DNA of 64,000 nt from Thecamonas trahens ATCC 50062 (taxonomy: Eukaryota; Apusozoa; Apusomonadida; Apusomonadidae): NCBI RefSeq assembly GCF_000142905.1, contig NW_013657660.1, forward strand, positions 394,881 through 458,880, written 5' to 3'. Shown piece by piece: positions 27,501 to 36,265 of the stretch; the first letter of the stretch is position 1, and each line of letters starts with the position of its first letter. Below the pieces are notes generated by a model, which saw nothing but the letters and a program-made list of their open reading frames with translations, was not told the origin of the DNA and searched no databases. The translations under genes and the position numbers were made by a program.

Positions 27501-30433
27501 CTCAGCACCAAGACAGCGCCGCCGCGTCCAACAGAAAAGTCCGACTCGTCGGTCCGCGGCGCGGCCGAACATCCCTCAAACGTCATGCCGTCAAGGACCA
27601 AGCGCGCACCCGAGCCGCCAACTCTTACACCCGGCCCACCAATGAGCGACGTCCGTGCCACACCTGTACCACGCACCGTCATGTTGGCGAGGACAAGCTC
27701 GCCGATCGACATCCCGGAGGCATCCGGTCCGACGTGGAACAAGACCCCAGCGCTGCCGCACTCAAACACCGTTCCGGCACTTCCTGCAATCGTCATGGCA
27801 TTCGAGACAAGGGCGTGCGAGTCTCGCGAGCAGTTGTACTGCGCCGGTGGCAAGTTGACCGTGTCATGGGTGCAGCGCGATGTGGTGCGGAGACTTGCGC
27901 GCACGCACTCGAATGAGCCGCGGCTTCCTGTCTCGCACGCCTTGTCACGAGTCCGGAGGCCACGATGCGTCGGCGCAAAGACGTGCATTGGCCCGCGAAG
28001 CAGGCGTGCCACCCAACCAAACTGGCCGAGCGATCCCGAGCTGGTAATCACGTCAATGTCGCCGTCACCGTCAACGTCATCGAGCGAGGCAAAGGTCGTC
28101 ATTGATGCCGACGCCAGAGTAAGAACTGCACCAAAAGTGCCACTGCCCGAGTTGAGCGCCATGTCGACGTCAGAGTTGGACATGATCGCAACAAGATCGA
28201 CATGGCCATCGCCGTCCATGTCTCCGAGCGAGAGCTGGATGGCACCCGCAGCCTTGAGCGTAGCCACTGCCGTCGGCGTGTTGAACGTGCCGGGCACGCC
28301 ACCCTGGGTGATGCGCTTGACTACAGTCGAGCTAGTGTCCATGACGAGGATGTCGTTCCGACCATCACTATCGATATCGTCGACCAAAAGCTGCTCGGTC
28401 AGACCCGTCGGCGCGTAGATGACAGCGCTCGCGGCAAAGCTCCTACCCGAAGGAAACTCGTTCTCGAACCAGGTGAGCTCGTCGGTCATGGTGTCGATGA
28501 CAACCAAATCCGGCGCGCCATCGGAGTTGATATCGCGTAGAACCACAACATCCGCGCCGACGCCCAGTACCGAGGTAGGCAACGGGAAACTGCCATCTCC
28601 GGCATTGAGCGCCCAGACCAAGGTGTCAGACTGGCTCACAGCCACAAAGTCGCGCGCTCCGTCACCGTTGACGTCGACAACGTCAAAGTGGGCATATGGC
28701 GGCGACGGGGTGGTGACCACCGGCTGGCGGGGGCCAAATCGTCCAACGCCGTTGTTGGCCGCCCACACTGGGCCGCTCGAGACCCATGCAACAACATCGG
28801 TGTCACCGTCGCCGTCCATGTCCACAGCCTTGATGTAGCGGACAGCCTGGGCGTCGAAAACTGGCTGGGCCGGGCCGAAGTTGCCGGCGCCGTCAAAGTT
28901 GGCGAACCAGAGTGCGCCAGAACTGGTGCCAACAACAACATCGACGAAGCCATCGGCATTGATGTCGGCGGGCGCATGCTCAAAGCTGTCAAGCATGCCA
29001 CTTGCTGCCACATGCACGGTGGCGCTCGGCGCGACCGCGCTCGAAGTGGGCCACCGCTGCAAGACAGTGTCGTCGAGCGAGACAAAGTCGAGGCTCGGGC
29101 CACTTGCGTAGTTGCCGGCGCAGACATGAAGGAAGCCCAAGCCGAGTGTGCCGACTACCAAGCGCGGGCCAAATCGCCCACCACCATCGACGTTTTCATG
29201 CCAGACCACGTCCTTGGTCTCGACGTGGGTGAGCGCAATGTCGAGGTCGCCGTCGGCGTCGATGTCGGCGAGGGTGAGGTCGCCAGGAGAGTCGACGGCG
29301 GCCTCGATGGCCCGCGGCGGGTAAAACCCTCCTGCACCATCGGAACTTTGGAGCCAGCCAAAGGCTGACTGCCATGAAAAGGCAAAGACAAGGTCGATCA
29401 TGCCGTCGCCGTTGACATCGCCGGCGCGGACATGGCTCGACGAAAAGACCGAGCCGGCGCCGAGCGAGACCAGGTTGGCCGGAACTCCGCTCGTCCCGTC
29501 TTTCATCCATGTCAGCGTGCCGTCGGCGACATCGCTCCATAGAATGTCATTGATCGCGTTGCCGTCGATGTCGACAATCAAGACCGATTGCAGGTACGAG
29601 CCATAGGTGGTGATGGTGGCGGCAGAAGCAAACGAACCTGCGCCGTCGGTGTTCTCCATCCAGAACATCAGGTGGCGGGAATCGTGGGTAGTCACCACGA
29701 TGTCGTCGTCGCCGTCCGAGTCGACGTCACCGACTGCCACTTCATCGAGATCAAACTCCGAGGTCGAGTGGACGTTGACGCCGGCGGTAAAGCTCGGGCC
29801 TGCGGTCTGGCGGAACCAAAGAACCTCGTCGAGGGTGGCTACCGCAACATCAACGAGCGAGTCGCTGGAGAGCTTCCCGATCGCCACACCGACAATGTTG
29901 GCGATACCAGTGCCAACGGTGACAGAAGAGAAGCCGCCGACACCGTTTCCGCGGAACAGCTGCACATCGCTGCTACCACGCCGCGCGACGACAACGTCGT
30001 CGACGGCGTCGCTGTCCACTCGGCCGCAGATCACGCCCCTTCCAGACGAAACGGCTACGATGGGCACCGGCGAGAGCGGCACCTCGGGCTTGCACTGCGG
30101 AATGTTTGGTCTACCCAGAACCGGGTCCAGTAGCACATCGACCGTCGCCGCTTGCGTGCCGAGCGGCTCCACCACCAATGTCACCACCGCTGCCGCCAGC
30201 AACGCCCATACCGCCAGCCGGCGCCAGCCGTCATTGCAACGCCCAGCGCCCCGAATCAGCCTCCCACTGTTCGCTTCCCAGCCCATCACTCGCCTGCATG
30301 GGTCAGCTCCTGCGCCACTGCCCGTCATAGTCTGCACTCGGACCCTGGCCCGCTTCAAGTGAAGTGTACCAGAATTGCCGCTCGTTGCGCCTGCTCCCAT
30401 TTCGTGCCGCATTTCGTCAAATCTTACCCGCAC
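24590..30433 (-). CDS. Giant surface receptor A: FG-GAP repeats, beta-helix, Cys-rich stalk, multipass membrane domain
   Basis: Up to 1947 residues. A hydrophobic signal/anchor near residue 70 (RLAVWALLAAAVVTLVV) is preceded by several possible Met starts. Residues ~100-820 contain many FG-GAP/VCBS units with Ca-binding D-x-D-x-D-G loops (GDVDSDGDDDIVVT, ADIDADGDLDIALT, DMDGDGHVDLVAI). Residues ~850-1300 look like a right-handed parallel beta-helix (GGALHVRG, NEAGNLGGSV, NSAGGSGGGLAV). A Cys-rich segment at ~1405-1515 (CSCERNFW, CPSGGVCTGG, GYTARLCAQCAPNYY) precedes about eight hydrophobic segments (1520-1850) with conserved loops such as LNALQISAMYGKLDL. A short acidic tail follows. The architecture fits a cell-surface adhesion or sensing protein. 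It is paralogous to the gene at 42020-50237. Ligand and signalling route are unknown. Confidence 0.85.
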   Translation of the reverse strand: MRVRFDEMRHEMGAGATSGNSGTLHLKRARVRVQTMTGSGAGADPCRRVMGWEANSGRLIRGAGRCNDGWRRLAVWALLAAAVVTLVVEPLGTQAATVDVLLDPVLGRPNIPQCKPEVPLSPVPIVAVSSGRGVICGRVDSDAVDDVVVARRGSSDVQLFRGNGVGGFSSVTVGTGIANIVGVAIGKLSSDSLVDVAVATLDEVLWFRQTAGPSFTAGVNVHSTSEFDLDEVAVGDVDSDGDDDIVVTTHDSRHLMFWMENTDGAGSFASAATITTYGSYLQSVLIVDIDGNAINDILWSDVADGTLTWMKDGTSGVPANLVSLGAGSVFSSSHVRAGDVNGDGMIDLVFAFSWQSAFGWLQSSDGAGGFYPPRAIEAAVDSPGDLTLADIDADGDLDIALTHVETKDVVWHENVDGGGRFGPRLVVGTLGLGFLHVCAGNYASGPSLDFVSLDDTVLQRWPTSSAVAPSATVHVAASGMLDSFEHAPADINADGFVDVVVGTSSGALWFANFDGAGNFGPAQPVFDAQAVRYIKAVDMDGDGDTDVVAWVSSGPVWAANNGVGRFGPRQPVVTTPSPPYAHFDVVDVNGDGARDFVAVSQSDTLVWALNAGDGSFPLPTSVLGVGADVVVLRDINSDGAPDLVVIDTMTDELTWFENEFPSGRSFAASAVIYAPTGLTEQLLVDDIDSDGRNDILVMDTSSTVVKRITQGGVPGTFNTPTAVATLKAAGAIQLSLGDMDGDGHVDLVAIMSNSDVDMALNSGSGTFGAVLTLASASMTTFASLDDVDGDGDIDVITSSGSLGQFGWVARLLRGPMHVFAPTHRGLRTRDKACETGSRGSFECVRASLRTTSRCTHDTVNLPPAQYNCSRDSHALVSNAMTIAGSAGTVFECGSAGVLFHVGPDASGMSIGELVLANMTVRGTGVARTSLIGGPGVRVGGSGARLVLDGMTFEGCSAAPRTDESDFSVGRGGAVLVLSGASLEARRSTFKASSASSGGALHVRGVGSSATLEACTFRDNEAGNLGGSVTVATGASLLVADSLITSSTAINGGGGLYAANGASLTLRGATTIEDNTVALAGLGGGVLIVAPATVQLDGTSIRRNSAGGSGGGLAVVAADLHVELASAQTSVEVPVASGEGPLSGPAPPTIVLVDVRLEMSEANYLGGNALVCGARVSLVGSGTLMSGGVSGADRRANDVFLCAGAGVALSQVGRSDRAKLPWLRADAAAFGTLGTAVMAGPLASMAWASGPSGSLEPGLSASGAVRGVDWLGQPLVEPRIVLRMRYEADPALATVGSSSMALESTAVSLPDLTVQIVASAIGDGGGASLIPLTAHTMIEAGGVSSRGLAVPALRATVNITGCRAGSGTVAGSGSATSVVVCAECGEGTQQSAGPLAQCVALSACPANAVRLGGDAMGACSCERNFWVQDGVIGADGCLPCPSGGVCTGGSAQPVSGPGFFPDETDPTLFVACPTASACLLDGQCAPGYTARLCAQCAPNYYRLGSSCRKCAAGRNAAIVACLVVGLLVITAALLMFNLAQSLRYKFAAAMIGLNALQISAMYGKLDLAWGGLAQVYFDVASAVNVDFELTSPECAAAAGTDTWALKWGLTLALPVFAAAAVVAVAPLMLLPGKLRRADNLAQLMGGCGRTLFQLLVLLYLPLARAAMAPFGCRREVGGRWVLDADPARSCYNSAWWVGLFPVAMAAVLCYAIGVPAVVWLVLRRQREVLGDELTFTIKFGFLVGRFVPTAWWFETAIMARKLGVVLCMALFFTDKSKANAGVVVLVSALGQLIFQRPYGSPLHNGLSVAVLAATTLVLYSGTFDDGGLRSAGIHIGIVSNVALIIGGVMADFWLIARREKRAEAGFDADMAGLDPDLAREDLTTMTNDVHLDNLMSDVGTPLASQATVSYVGSGPLGTSQSPILSERSMLGSAEMIESGGGGGLDSVV

Positions 30434-31413
30434 TCGCAGACAAAGCCAACCACATCCGCCCGAGCCGCCTGAGCGAGCCGCCTGAGCTGCCCGAGCTGCT
30501 TGTTGCAGCTACATTGGAGCATGATGGGGGTAGTTGATGAACATGGTCTCGTTGAGCCAACCATCAGTCGACAACTAACCCGTTTGGACCACAAAATGCT
30601 AACCCATGACCACCCATGACTACCCATGAATACCAATGATTGACCCTATGAATACCATCGATTAACACATGATTGCCGCCCGCCCACCCTTTCTGATGAC
30701 GATGCGCGACGACGACGACGGGCGCCCTCTGGACGCCCAATTCTAACCTTGATCTCGTGTGTATGCGAGCTATTGATGGGCGCTCTTATCCACACGTGAG
30801 TCCCGTGCCGATTGGCACGATGTGCTGACAAAGATGGCCAGCACAGTAACGGCGAGGAAATCTCCAAGCCGGTGAGCCATCGGAGTGACCGCTCGGCCCG
30901 CAACCGAGAGTGCTGAACAGCTGGCCGAAGAGCCCACCACAGACCACCCATTTGCCAACAACAAAGCAATCCGTTCGCATGATTAGACAACGGTCGCCAA
31001 CCCCCCCCCCCCCCCCCCCCCCCTCCCTCACCACTTCAGCCATAGCCATTGTCACTCCTCCCTCCCCCACATGGAGTACGCCCCCCTCCTCCCCCCTCCC
31101 CTCCTCCTCCCNNNNNNNNNNNNNNNNNNNNNNNNNNNNNNNNNNNNNNNNNNNNNNNNNNNNNNNNNNNNNNNNNNNNNNNNNNNNNNNNNNNNNNNNN
31201 NNNNNNNNNNNNNNNNNNNNNNNNNNNNNNNNNNNNNNNNNNNNNNNNNNNNNNNNNNNNNNNNNNNNNNNNNNNNNNNNNNNNNNNNNNNNNNNNNNNN
31301 NNNNNNNNNNNNNNNNNNNNNNNNNNNNNNNNNNNNNNNNNNNNNNNNNNNNNNNNNNNNNNNNNNNNNNNNNNNNNNNNNNNNNNNNNNNNNNNNNCCC
31401 TCCCCCTCCCATT
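30434..31413. other. Intergenic region with C23 tract and assembly gap
   Basis: It holds a degenerate 10-bp repeat (around 30600-30645, ACCCATGA-type units), a 23-nt poly-C run (31001-31023) and the 286-N gap at 31112-31397. I see no supported gene; open frames that cross the gap here are composed of the N stretch plus poly-Pro. The promoter of the next gene is probably within or beside the gap. Confidence 0.5.
31112..31397. other. Assembly gap (286 N)
   Basis: The non-round length suggests a size estimated from read pairs. It is flanked on both sides by pure C/T-rich sequence. Confidence 0.95.
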
Positions 31414-34400
31414 ATGCGCACGACCCCCCTCCCGCCCGAGCCCGCAGGGTACGAGGGGACCACGCCTGCGCTGGTCCCACCGCCTGCAGCAGGGCCTCCG
31501 TCGACAGCGGCCGGGGCGAACTCGTCGTCGGCGGCAGTGGTGGTGGCTGTGGCGGCGGCGGCGGCAGAGGCGGCGCAAAGACCCAATGCGGCGTCGGAAG
31601 TCTTTGCCCGCTCGCGCAAGGGCGTGGTGTCCAAGGTGGAGACGGCCGGTGAGGTGCTGCTGCGGCGCAAAGCCCAGGCCCGCCAGGGCTGGAACACCTT
31701 CTCGCGCAAGGGCAAGAAGCGAGCATACGAGCCACTGGGTGAGCCGCTACCTGCTGATCGGGTCATCTTCCGCGACTCGCGCCGCAAGGCCAACATCGAG
31801 GCCATCTTCGCCTGGGCCACAGCCGCGCTCTCAGAGTCGGCCAACCGCGCCGCCGAGGCCTCGCGCCGCAAGATTGCCCACGCCGCTGCAGCAGCAAGAT
31901 CCAACTCGGGCGTGCTCTCGGCTGGAGCTGGTGTCCCCGCTGACGCGCGGCTTCCGGCACCGCCGCCCGGCCCGCCGCCGGCTGACGGCCGCCCGCGGCC
32001 GCCCGCTTCGCACCGTCACCGCCGCAAGCTCCGAGAGCTGCCGGACACCCACGACATGTTTGCCAACGGCTCCAAGGCTTTGCACGCCAAGGTCGCCGAG
32101 TCGACCGCCCGAGTCATCGCCGTCCGCTCTGGCCAGCATGTCCTCAACGTTGTGCCATCGGTCGAGTGGATTGCTCCGCCCGACGCCGAGGTCACCGTTG
32201 CGCTCGGCGTCTCGTCCGAGCCAGTGTACGCTGTCGATCTCACAGTTGCCGGCAACGTCTTTCGCGCAGATCAGTCGGCGACGCTGACCAATGTTGCGCT
32301 GGTCATCGCCATTCCGCCGTCGGCGCTGTCGCACGCCTCAGCCCCGCCGCCGGCGCCGCCAACCGAGCCCATGCCTGCTGCCGGCCGAGCGCCGCGGGCC
32401 TCTGTCTTTCTCACCCAGGTCCTCCCCTCGGCCCCCTCCACCGCCAGCCTGGCGGCCTCGGTCCGCGACGCTGAGTCGGGCCCGGGCTCGCCAGTCTCAC
32501 CGCTGTCTCTGGTCCCGCCGCCACCGCCGGGCCGTATTGTCTACTACGTCTATGAGGGACGCGAGCTCGCAGGTCGCTACACTTTGGTGGCTGAGACGCT
32601 CTCTGCAGCCGCGCTTTCTCCCGGAGCCGTCGGTCCTGTACCGTCCGAGCCGCTCGCTGTCAAGCTATCCAAGGGCATGCACTATGCAGTTGTTGCACGC
32701 TGGCCTGAGGATGCGCTCGGCGTCGTCGCCCGCGGCCTTGCCATCGACGAGACGCTGCCGTCGCCGCGTGAGCTCATCACGCTCGAGACCGGAATCAGTT
32801 CGCTGCCTGGTCTCGGGCGTGCCGAGGTAAGCAACCCCACCGCGCACGCGCTACCGTTTCGCATGCAGCTGGACCTTGTTTCGCGGCCGATGATGACCCA
32901 CCGCAAACGCGCTGCGCACGTGGCCTCGCTCTCGCAGTCGGAGCTCTCGTCGCGAATCCCGGCCAAGGTCAAGCTCCTGCACTCGCGTGCTGCCGCCACT
33001 GTCGAGGGCGCCATGAAGACCTTTGGCAACATGGTCGACTCGGCAGCATCGCAGGCCCGAGCTGCCGGCCGACCTGACACCTCGCACGTGCCAGATCCAC
33101 GCGGCCGGCCGCACTACATCATTGGCAAGCGGCGAACGATCCGCCGCCACAACTCCGAGCGCTGGTCCGACGACTCGGCTGGCCCATCGCGATCGTCGTC
33201 ACGGGCGCGGTCACGGTCGCGGCTCTCGCGATCGCGGTCGCGGTCGGCCATGCGCCGCTCACGGTCGAGCTCGCGCGTCGGCGATGATCGATCAGCCCGC
33301 GGCGGCGGCGTTGCCACTCTCTCCATGGACGTCCTCTCGCTCCTCACCATCGGAAACTCCAGTGACAGCCCAGTCACCCGTCCAGAGCCGCTTGATGCTC
33401 GCATTAATGCCGGTGCCCGTGCCGGCTCCAAGTGGAAGCGCCGTGCTCTCATCAACATCAAGGAAGATGACTCGGACAACGAGCCCGACTCGCCAAGCGG
33501 CCACCTCGGCTCGACATCGGCCGCTGGCCTCAACGCGTCGCGCTCGTCGATCGCGCTCCGGAAACCACCGTTTGTGGCCAAGGCCTCGTACCTCGACCGC
33601 AAGACCAAGTACGAGCTCGCCCTCGCACAGCACCTCATGTACGAGTTCCAGGTCGCCGCCGCCAAAGCTGCTGGGCCAGGCGCGGACGCCGACCACGTGT
33701 CATCGTCGTCGTCGTCGTCGTCGCTCAGCGAGTCGTCAGCCGCCGACAACGCGGTGGAGCAGGCAGCAGGCCGCAGTAGCGGTGCAGCCCCGCGTCGGCG
33801 TGCACGCCGACCTGCGGGCGTCCCGCGCCTGCCCATTGACAAGCTCCTCACCCGCCGTCGCATGCTGCAGCGAGTCCGCAAATCGCTCACTTCGCGGTCG
33901 TTCCGCGCCCCGCCACCCAAATCGCAGGGCGTTCTCGGCCTCCAGTCGACGTTTGAGATCGCCGGAAGCGCCGCCGAGCTCGGCTTCACGGCTGACGTCC
34001 GCAAGCGGCGGCGCAAACACCGCAAAAAGCGCAGGCAGGCCGGCGACCGCAGGCCGGCAACCTCGGCTCACGCCAGCACTGCGCGTGGGCGGCTGCAAGG
34101 TGTAGCAGGCAAGGACAGTTCGGGCTCGGGCGGCTGGGACTCGGAAAGCTCAGGCTCAGACTCGTCGGGCTCGTTTGACTTTATTTCGTCCAAGGCCGCC
34201 CGTGACGAGTACCACGGCGTCAAGCACCAGCTCGTCCGTGCCGCTGCCGCGAGCCGCCATGAGCGGGCGTCGTCGACGTGGACCATTCCCGAGCGTCGGA
34301 TGCCCGGCTCAGCCCGTCAGGCGTCCGAGAACGCGCTTAAGGCCCGCGCCTTTGCTGAGTTCCAGCGCTCGGTCGAGTCGCGGAGGCTTAAGCTTACCCG

Positions 34401-35151
34401 CAAGTATGGCGTCAAGATGCACGCGCTCCTTCGGGCGCTTGCTGATCGCGATCCCCACCTCGATGCCTCGACTCGTTTCGCTGACCTCCTCACCAACCTG
34501 CAGGCCTCGCGGCGGCGGCTGATCAACGGCCTGCATGCTGCACTCGAGGACAAAGACGTCGAGCGCTCCGGCAAGCTCGCCCGCAAGTACGATGCACTCA
34601 GCGAAGTTCTCCGCATGGCCAGCGGCGCATTCCACTCGGACCAGGACATGGACCTCGTCCGCGACGTAGCGGAGGCAGCCGCACTCGAGCGCGCTGTCGC
34701 AGTAGAGGCCTCGGACGGCTACGCCTGGTTTGCTGCCCTGGTTGCTGACGTCGTCACCCGTGCAGGCTCGGCCGGTCACGTCAGCGCCGAGGAGCACGCC
34801 GTACTCATCAAGCTCAAGCGCGTTCTCCACGCCTCGGGTGGCAAGTTTACTCGCGACGATCTTCGGCGCGTCCTCGGCTCAATCGCTCAGGAGGACTTTC
34901 GGCAGGAGGGTGTCCAGTACATCCTCCTCAAGGTTCGCGTCGGCCTCCAGATCCAGCCCTCGGCCTACCACGCACTCCTCAAAGAAGCCGCTCTTCCGGT
35001 GCCCAAGGAGGTGCTCGACCAGATGATCGCCGCTCCGTTCAACAAGCGCTTCCCCACGCTCCGCGCTATCGTCGGCGAAAACGTTCAGCCTGAGGCTCTC
35101 CAGGCCTACAAGATGGTGACCGCCAACATGGAGTCTGCAGCACTCGCCTAA
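31414..35151 (+). CDS. Large Arg/Ser-rich protein of unknown function
   Basis: 1245 residues from MRTTPLPPEPAGYE, the first Met after the assembly gap, so more N-terminal sequence is possible. The N-terminal ~200 residues are Ala/Pro-rich and basic. Residues ~215-480 look folded (VEWIAPPDAEVTVALGVSSE; RIVYYVYEGRELAGRYTLVA; LSKGMHYAVVARWPEDALG). An RS-dipeptide block lies near 590-620 (SRARSRSRLSRSRSRSAMRR) and a poly-Ser run near 770. The C-terminal ~280 residues are helical (SARQASENALKARAFAEFQR; KLTRKYGVKMHALLRALADR) and end in a compact segment (NKRFPTLRAIVGENVQPEAL). RS blocks occur in splicing factors, but no RRM is present, so no role is assigned. Confidence 0.78.
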   Translation: MRTTPLPPEPAGYEGTTPALVPPPAAGPPSTAAGANSSSAAVVVAVAAAAAEAAQRPNAASEVFARSRKGVVSKVETAGEVLLRRKAQARQGWNTFSRKGKKRAYEPLGEPLPADRVIFRDSRRKANIEAIFAWATAALSESANRAAEASRRKIAHAAAAARSNSGVLSAGAGVPADARLPAPPPGPPPADGRPRPPASHRHRRKLRELPDTHDMFANGSKALHAKVAESTARVIAVRSGQHVLNVVPSVEWIAPPDAEVTVALGVSSEPVYAVDLTVAGNVFRADQSATLTNVALVIAIPPSALSHASAPPPAPPTEPMPAAGRAPRASVFLTQVLPSAPSTASLAASVRDAESGPGSPVSPLSLVPPPPPGRIVYYVYEGRELAGRYTLVAETLSAAALSPGAVGPVPSEPLAVKLSKGMHYAVVARWPEDALGVVARGLAIDETLPSPRELITLETGISSLPGLGRAEVSNPTAHALPFRMQLDLVSRPMMTHRKRAAHVASLSQSELSSRIPAKVKLLHSRAAATVEGAMKTFGNMVDSAASQARAAGRPDTSHVPDPRGRPHYIIGKRRTIRRHNSERWSDDSAGPSRSSSRARSRSRLSRSRSRSAMRRSRSSSRVGDDRSARGGGVATLSMDVLSLLTIGNSSDSPVTRPEPLDARINAGARAGSKWKRRALINIKEDDSDNEPDSPSGHLGSTSAAGLNASRSSIALRKPPFVAKASYLDRKTKYELALAQHLMYEFQVAAAKAAGPGADADHVSSSSSSSSLSESSAADNAVEQAAGRSSGAAPRRRARRPAGVPRLPIDKLLTRRRMLQRVRKSLTSRSFRAPPPKSQGVLGLQSTFEIAGSAAELGFTADVRKRRRKHRKKRRQAGDRRPATSAHASTARGRLQGVAGKDSSGSGGWDSESSGSDSSGSFDFISSKAARDEYHGVKHQLVRAAAASRHERASSTWTIPERRMPGSARQASENALKARAFAEFQRSVESRRLKLTRKYGVKMHALLRALADRDPHLDASTRFADLLTNLQASRRRLINGLHAALEDKDVERSGKLARKYDALSEVLRMASGAFHSDQDMDLVRDVAEAAALERAVAVEASDGYAWFAALVADVVTRAGSAGHVSAEEHAVLIKLKRVLHASGGKFTRDDLRRVLGSIAQEDFRQEGVQYILLKVRVGLQIQPSAYHALLKEAALPVPKEVLDQMIAAPFNKRFPTLRAIVGENVQPEALQAYKMVTANMESAALA

Positions 35152-35184
35152 GCAAACGTACGTACGCCAACAACACGCAGCGTC

Positions 35185-36141
35185 TTACGACTGCTTCACC
35201 TTGTTGGCCTTACCCTTGCCCTTGCCCTTGCCCTTGCCCTTGCCCTTAGCCTTGGCGTTCTTGCTTGCGGACGCAGCGCCATCAGCAAACTCAACAGTGT
35301 CTGGCGACGGGTTCTCGCGTGGCTCGCCCCAGGCAATGCCGTCGGAGCGAGCCGGCAGGTCAAAGTATCGGGCGACGGAGGCTTCATCAAAACGAGCGCC
35401 CTTTGCGACGGCGCGGCGGGCCGAGGGCTCAGCAGGCGGCGGGCCAGCCCAGGCCGGAAGGCGAGCCAGCTCCTGGCCGCCGTGGAAGAGAATAAGGGTG
35501 GGCAGCTGGCTCGAACTCGTCGAAGTGTCGATGGCAAACTTGCGGGCGATGACCGGGGCGTTGGTCAGGTTGACGAGGCCAAAGTGGAGCGAGGGCGAGG
35601 CGAGGGCGTTGGAGAGGGCGGCAAAGACAGGGATAAAGGCCGAACACGGCGGGGCCCAGTAGACAGTAAAGAGCACGATCCAGAAGCCGTCCTCAGGCGG
35701 AGCGGCGAGGACGGCCGACGAGAGTGTGGCGCCCTTGAGCAGGCGGACCTGGGTCGGCCCCGAGTAGGCCGGCTGCGGAAAGGTGATGGCGGCGAGGAGG
35801 GCGGCAGCGGCGTAGGCAGCCGGAGCCAGCCACGAGTCGACCAGGAGGCAGAAGGCGACGGCGATCTTGCCAAAGAGAAAGACGTTGAAGAGCCAGCCAT
35901 CGATAGAAGTGGCAGCCTTGGCCTTGAGCGCCAGGAGGACCGCGAGGCAACCAGCCAGCTGGACCTCGCCCGACAGCCGGAGCATCGAGTTGCCGCTGAA
36001 CAGCTCAGAGTCGCCCGGAATGACGGCAGACCGGAGCCAGAGCGGATACACCGCAAGCAGCGCTACGTTGGCTGCGTAGTACGGCGCCAGGAACCGCACC
36101 ACCGGGTGCCGTGCCACCTGTTCGCTCTCGTCAGTGCTCAT
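35185..36141 (-). CDS. TMX2: TMX2-like thioredoxin-related transmembrane protein
   Basis: 318 residues from MSTDESEQVARH. Hydrophobic segments occupy the first ~135 residues (YYAANVALLAVYPLW; LAGCLAVLLALKAK; GWLFNVFLFGKIAVAFCLLV; AAALLAAITFPQPAYSGPTQ), followed by a thioredoxin fold: FWIVLFTVYWAPPCSAFIPV and LPTLILFHGGQELARLPAW. This order and the GNIF/GP motifs fit TMX2, an ER/mitochondria-contact protein. The active site is APPC, so only the second Cys of CxxC is kept, like the SNDC of animal TMX2; oxidoreductase activity is therefore doubtful. The C-terminus is a (KG)n run instead of a KKDK signal. Confidence 0.85.
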   Translation of the reverse strand: MSTDESEQVARHPVVRFLAPYYAANVALLAVYPLWLRSAVIPGDSELFSGNSMLRLSGEVQLAGCLAVLLALKAKAATSIDGWLFNVFLFGKIAVAFCLLVDSWLAPAAYAAAALLAAITFPQPAYSGPTQVRLLKGATLSSAVLAAPPEDGFWIVLFTVYWAPPCSAFIPVFAALSNALASPSLHFGLVNLTNAPVIARKFAIDTSTSSSQLPTLILFHGGQELARLPAWAGPPPAEPSARRAVAKGARFDEASVARYFDLPARSDGIAWGEPRENPSPDTVEFADGAASASKNAKAKGKGKGKGKGKGKANKVKQS

Positions 36142-36265
36142 AGTGAGGTGTGGAGGAGGAGTGGGTGGGAGGGAGGGGGGGGGGGGGGGATCGTGATCGT
36201 GATCGTGATCGATCGCTGCGGAGTCGAGTTTTGGGAGGGGGAGGGGGGGGGGGAGGCCTTCACTT

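Noticed and set aside
30910-31413. N-terminal extension of the RS-block protein across the N gap
   Set aside because: The frame consists of poly-Pro from a C23 tract and undefined residues; the first supported Met is at 31414.
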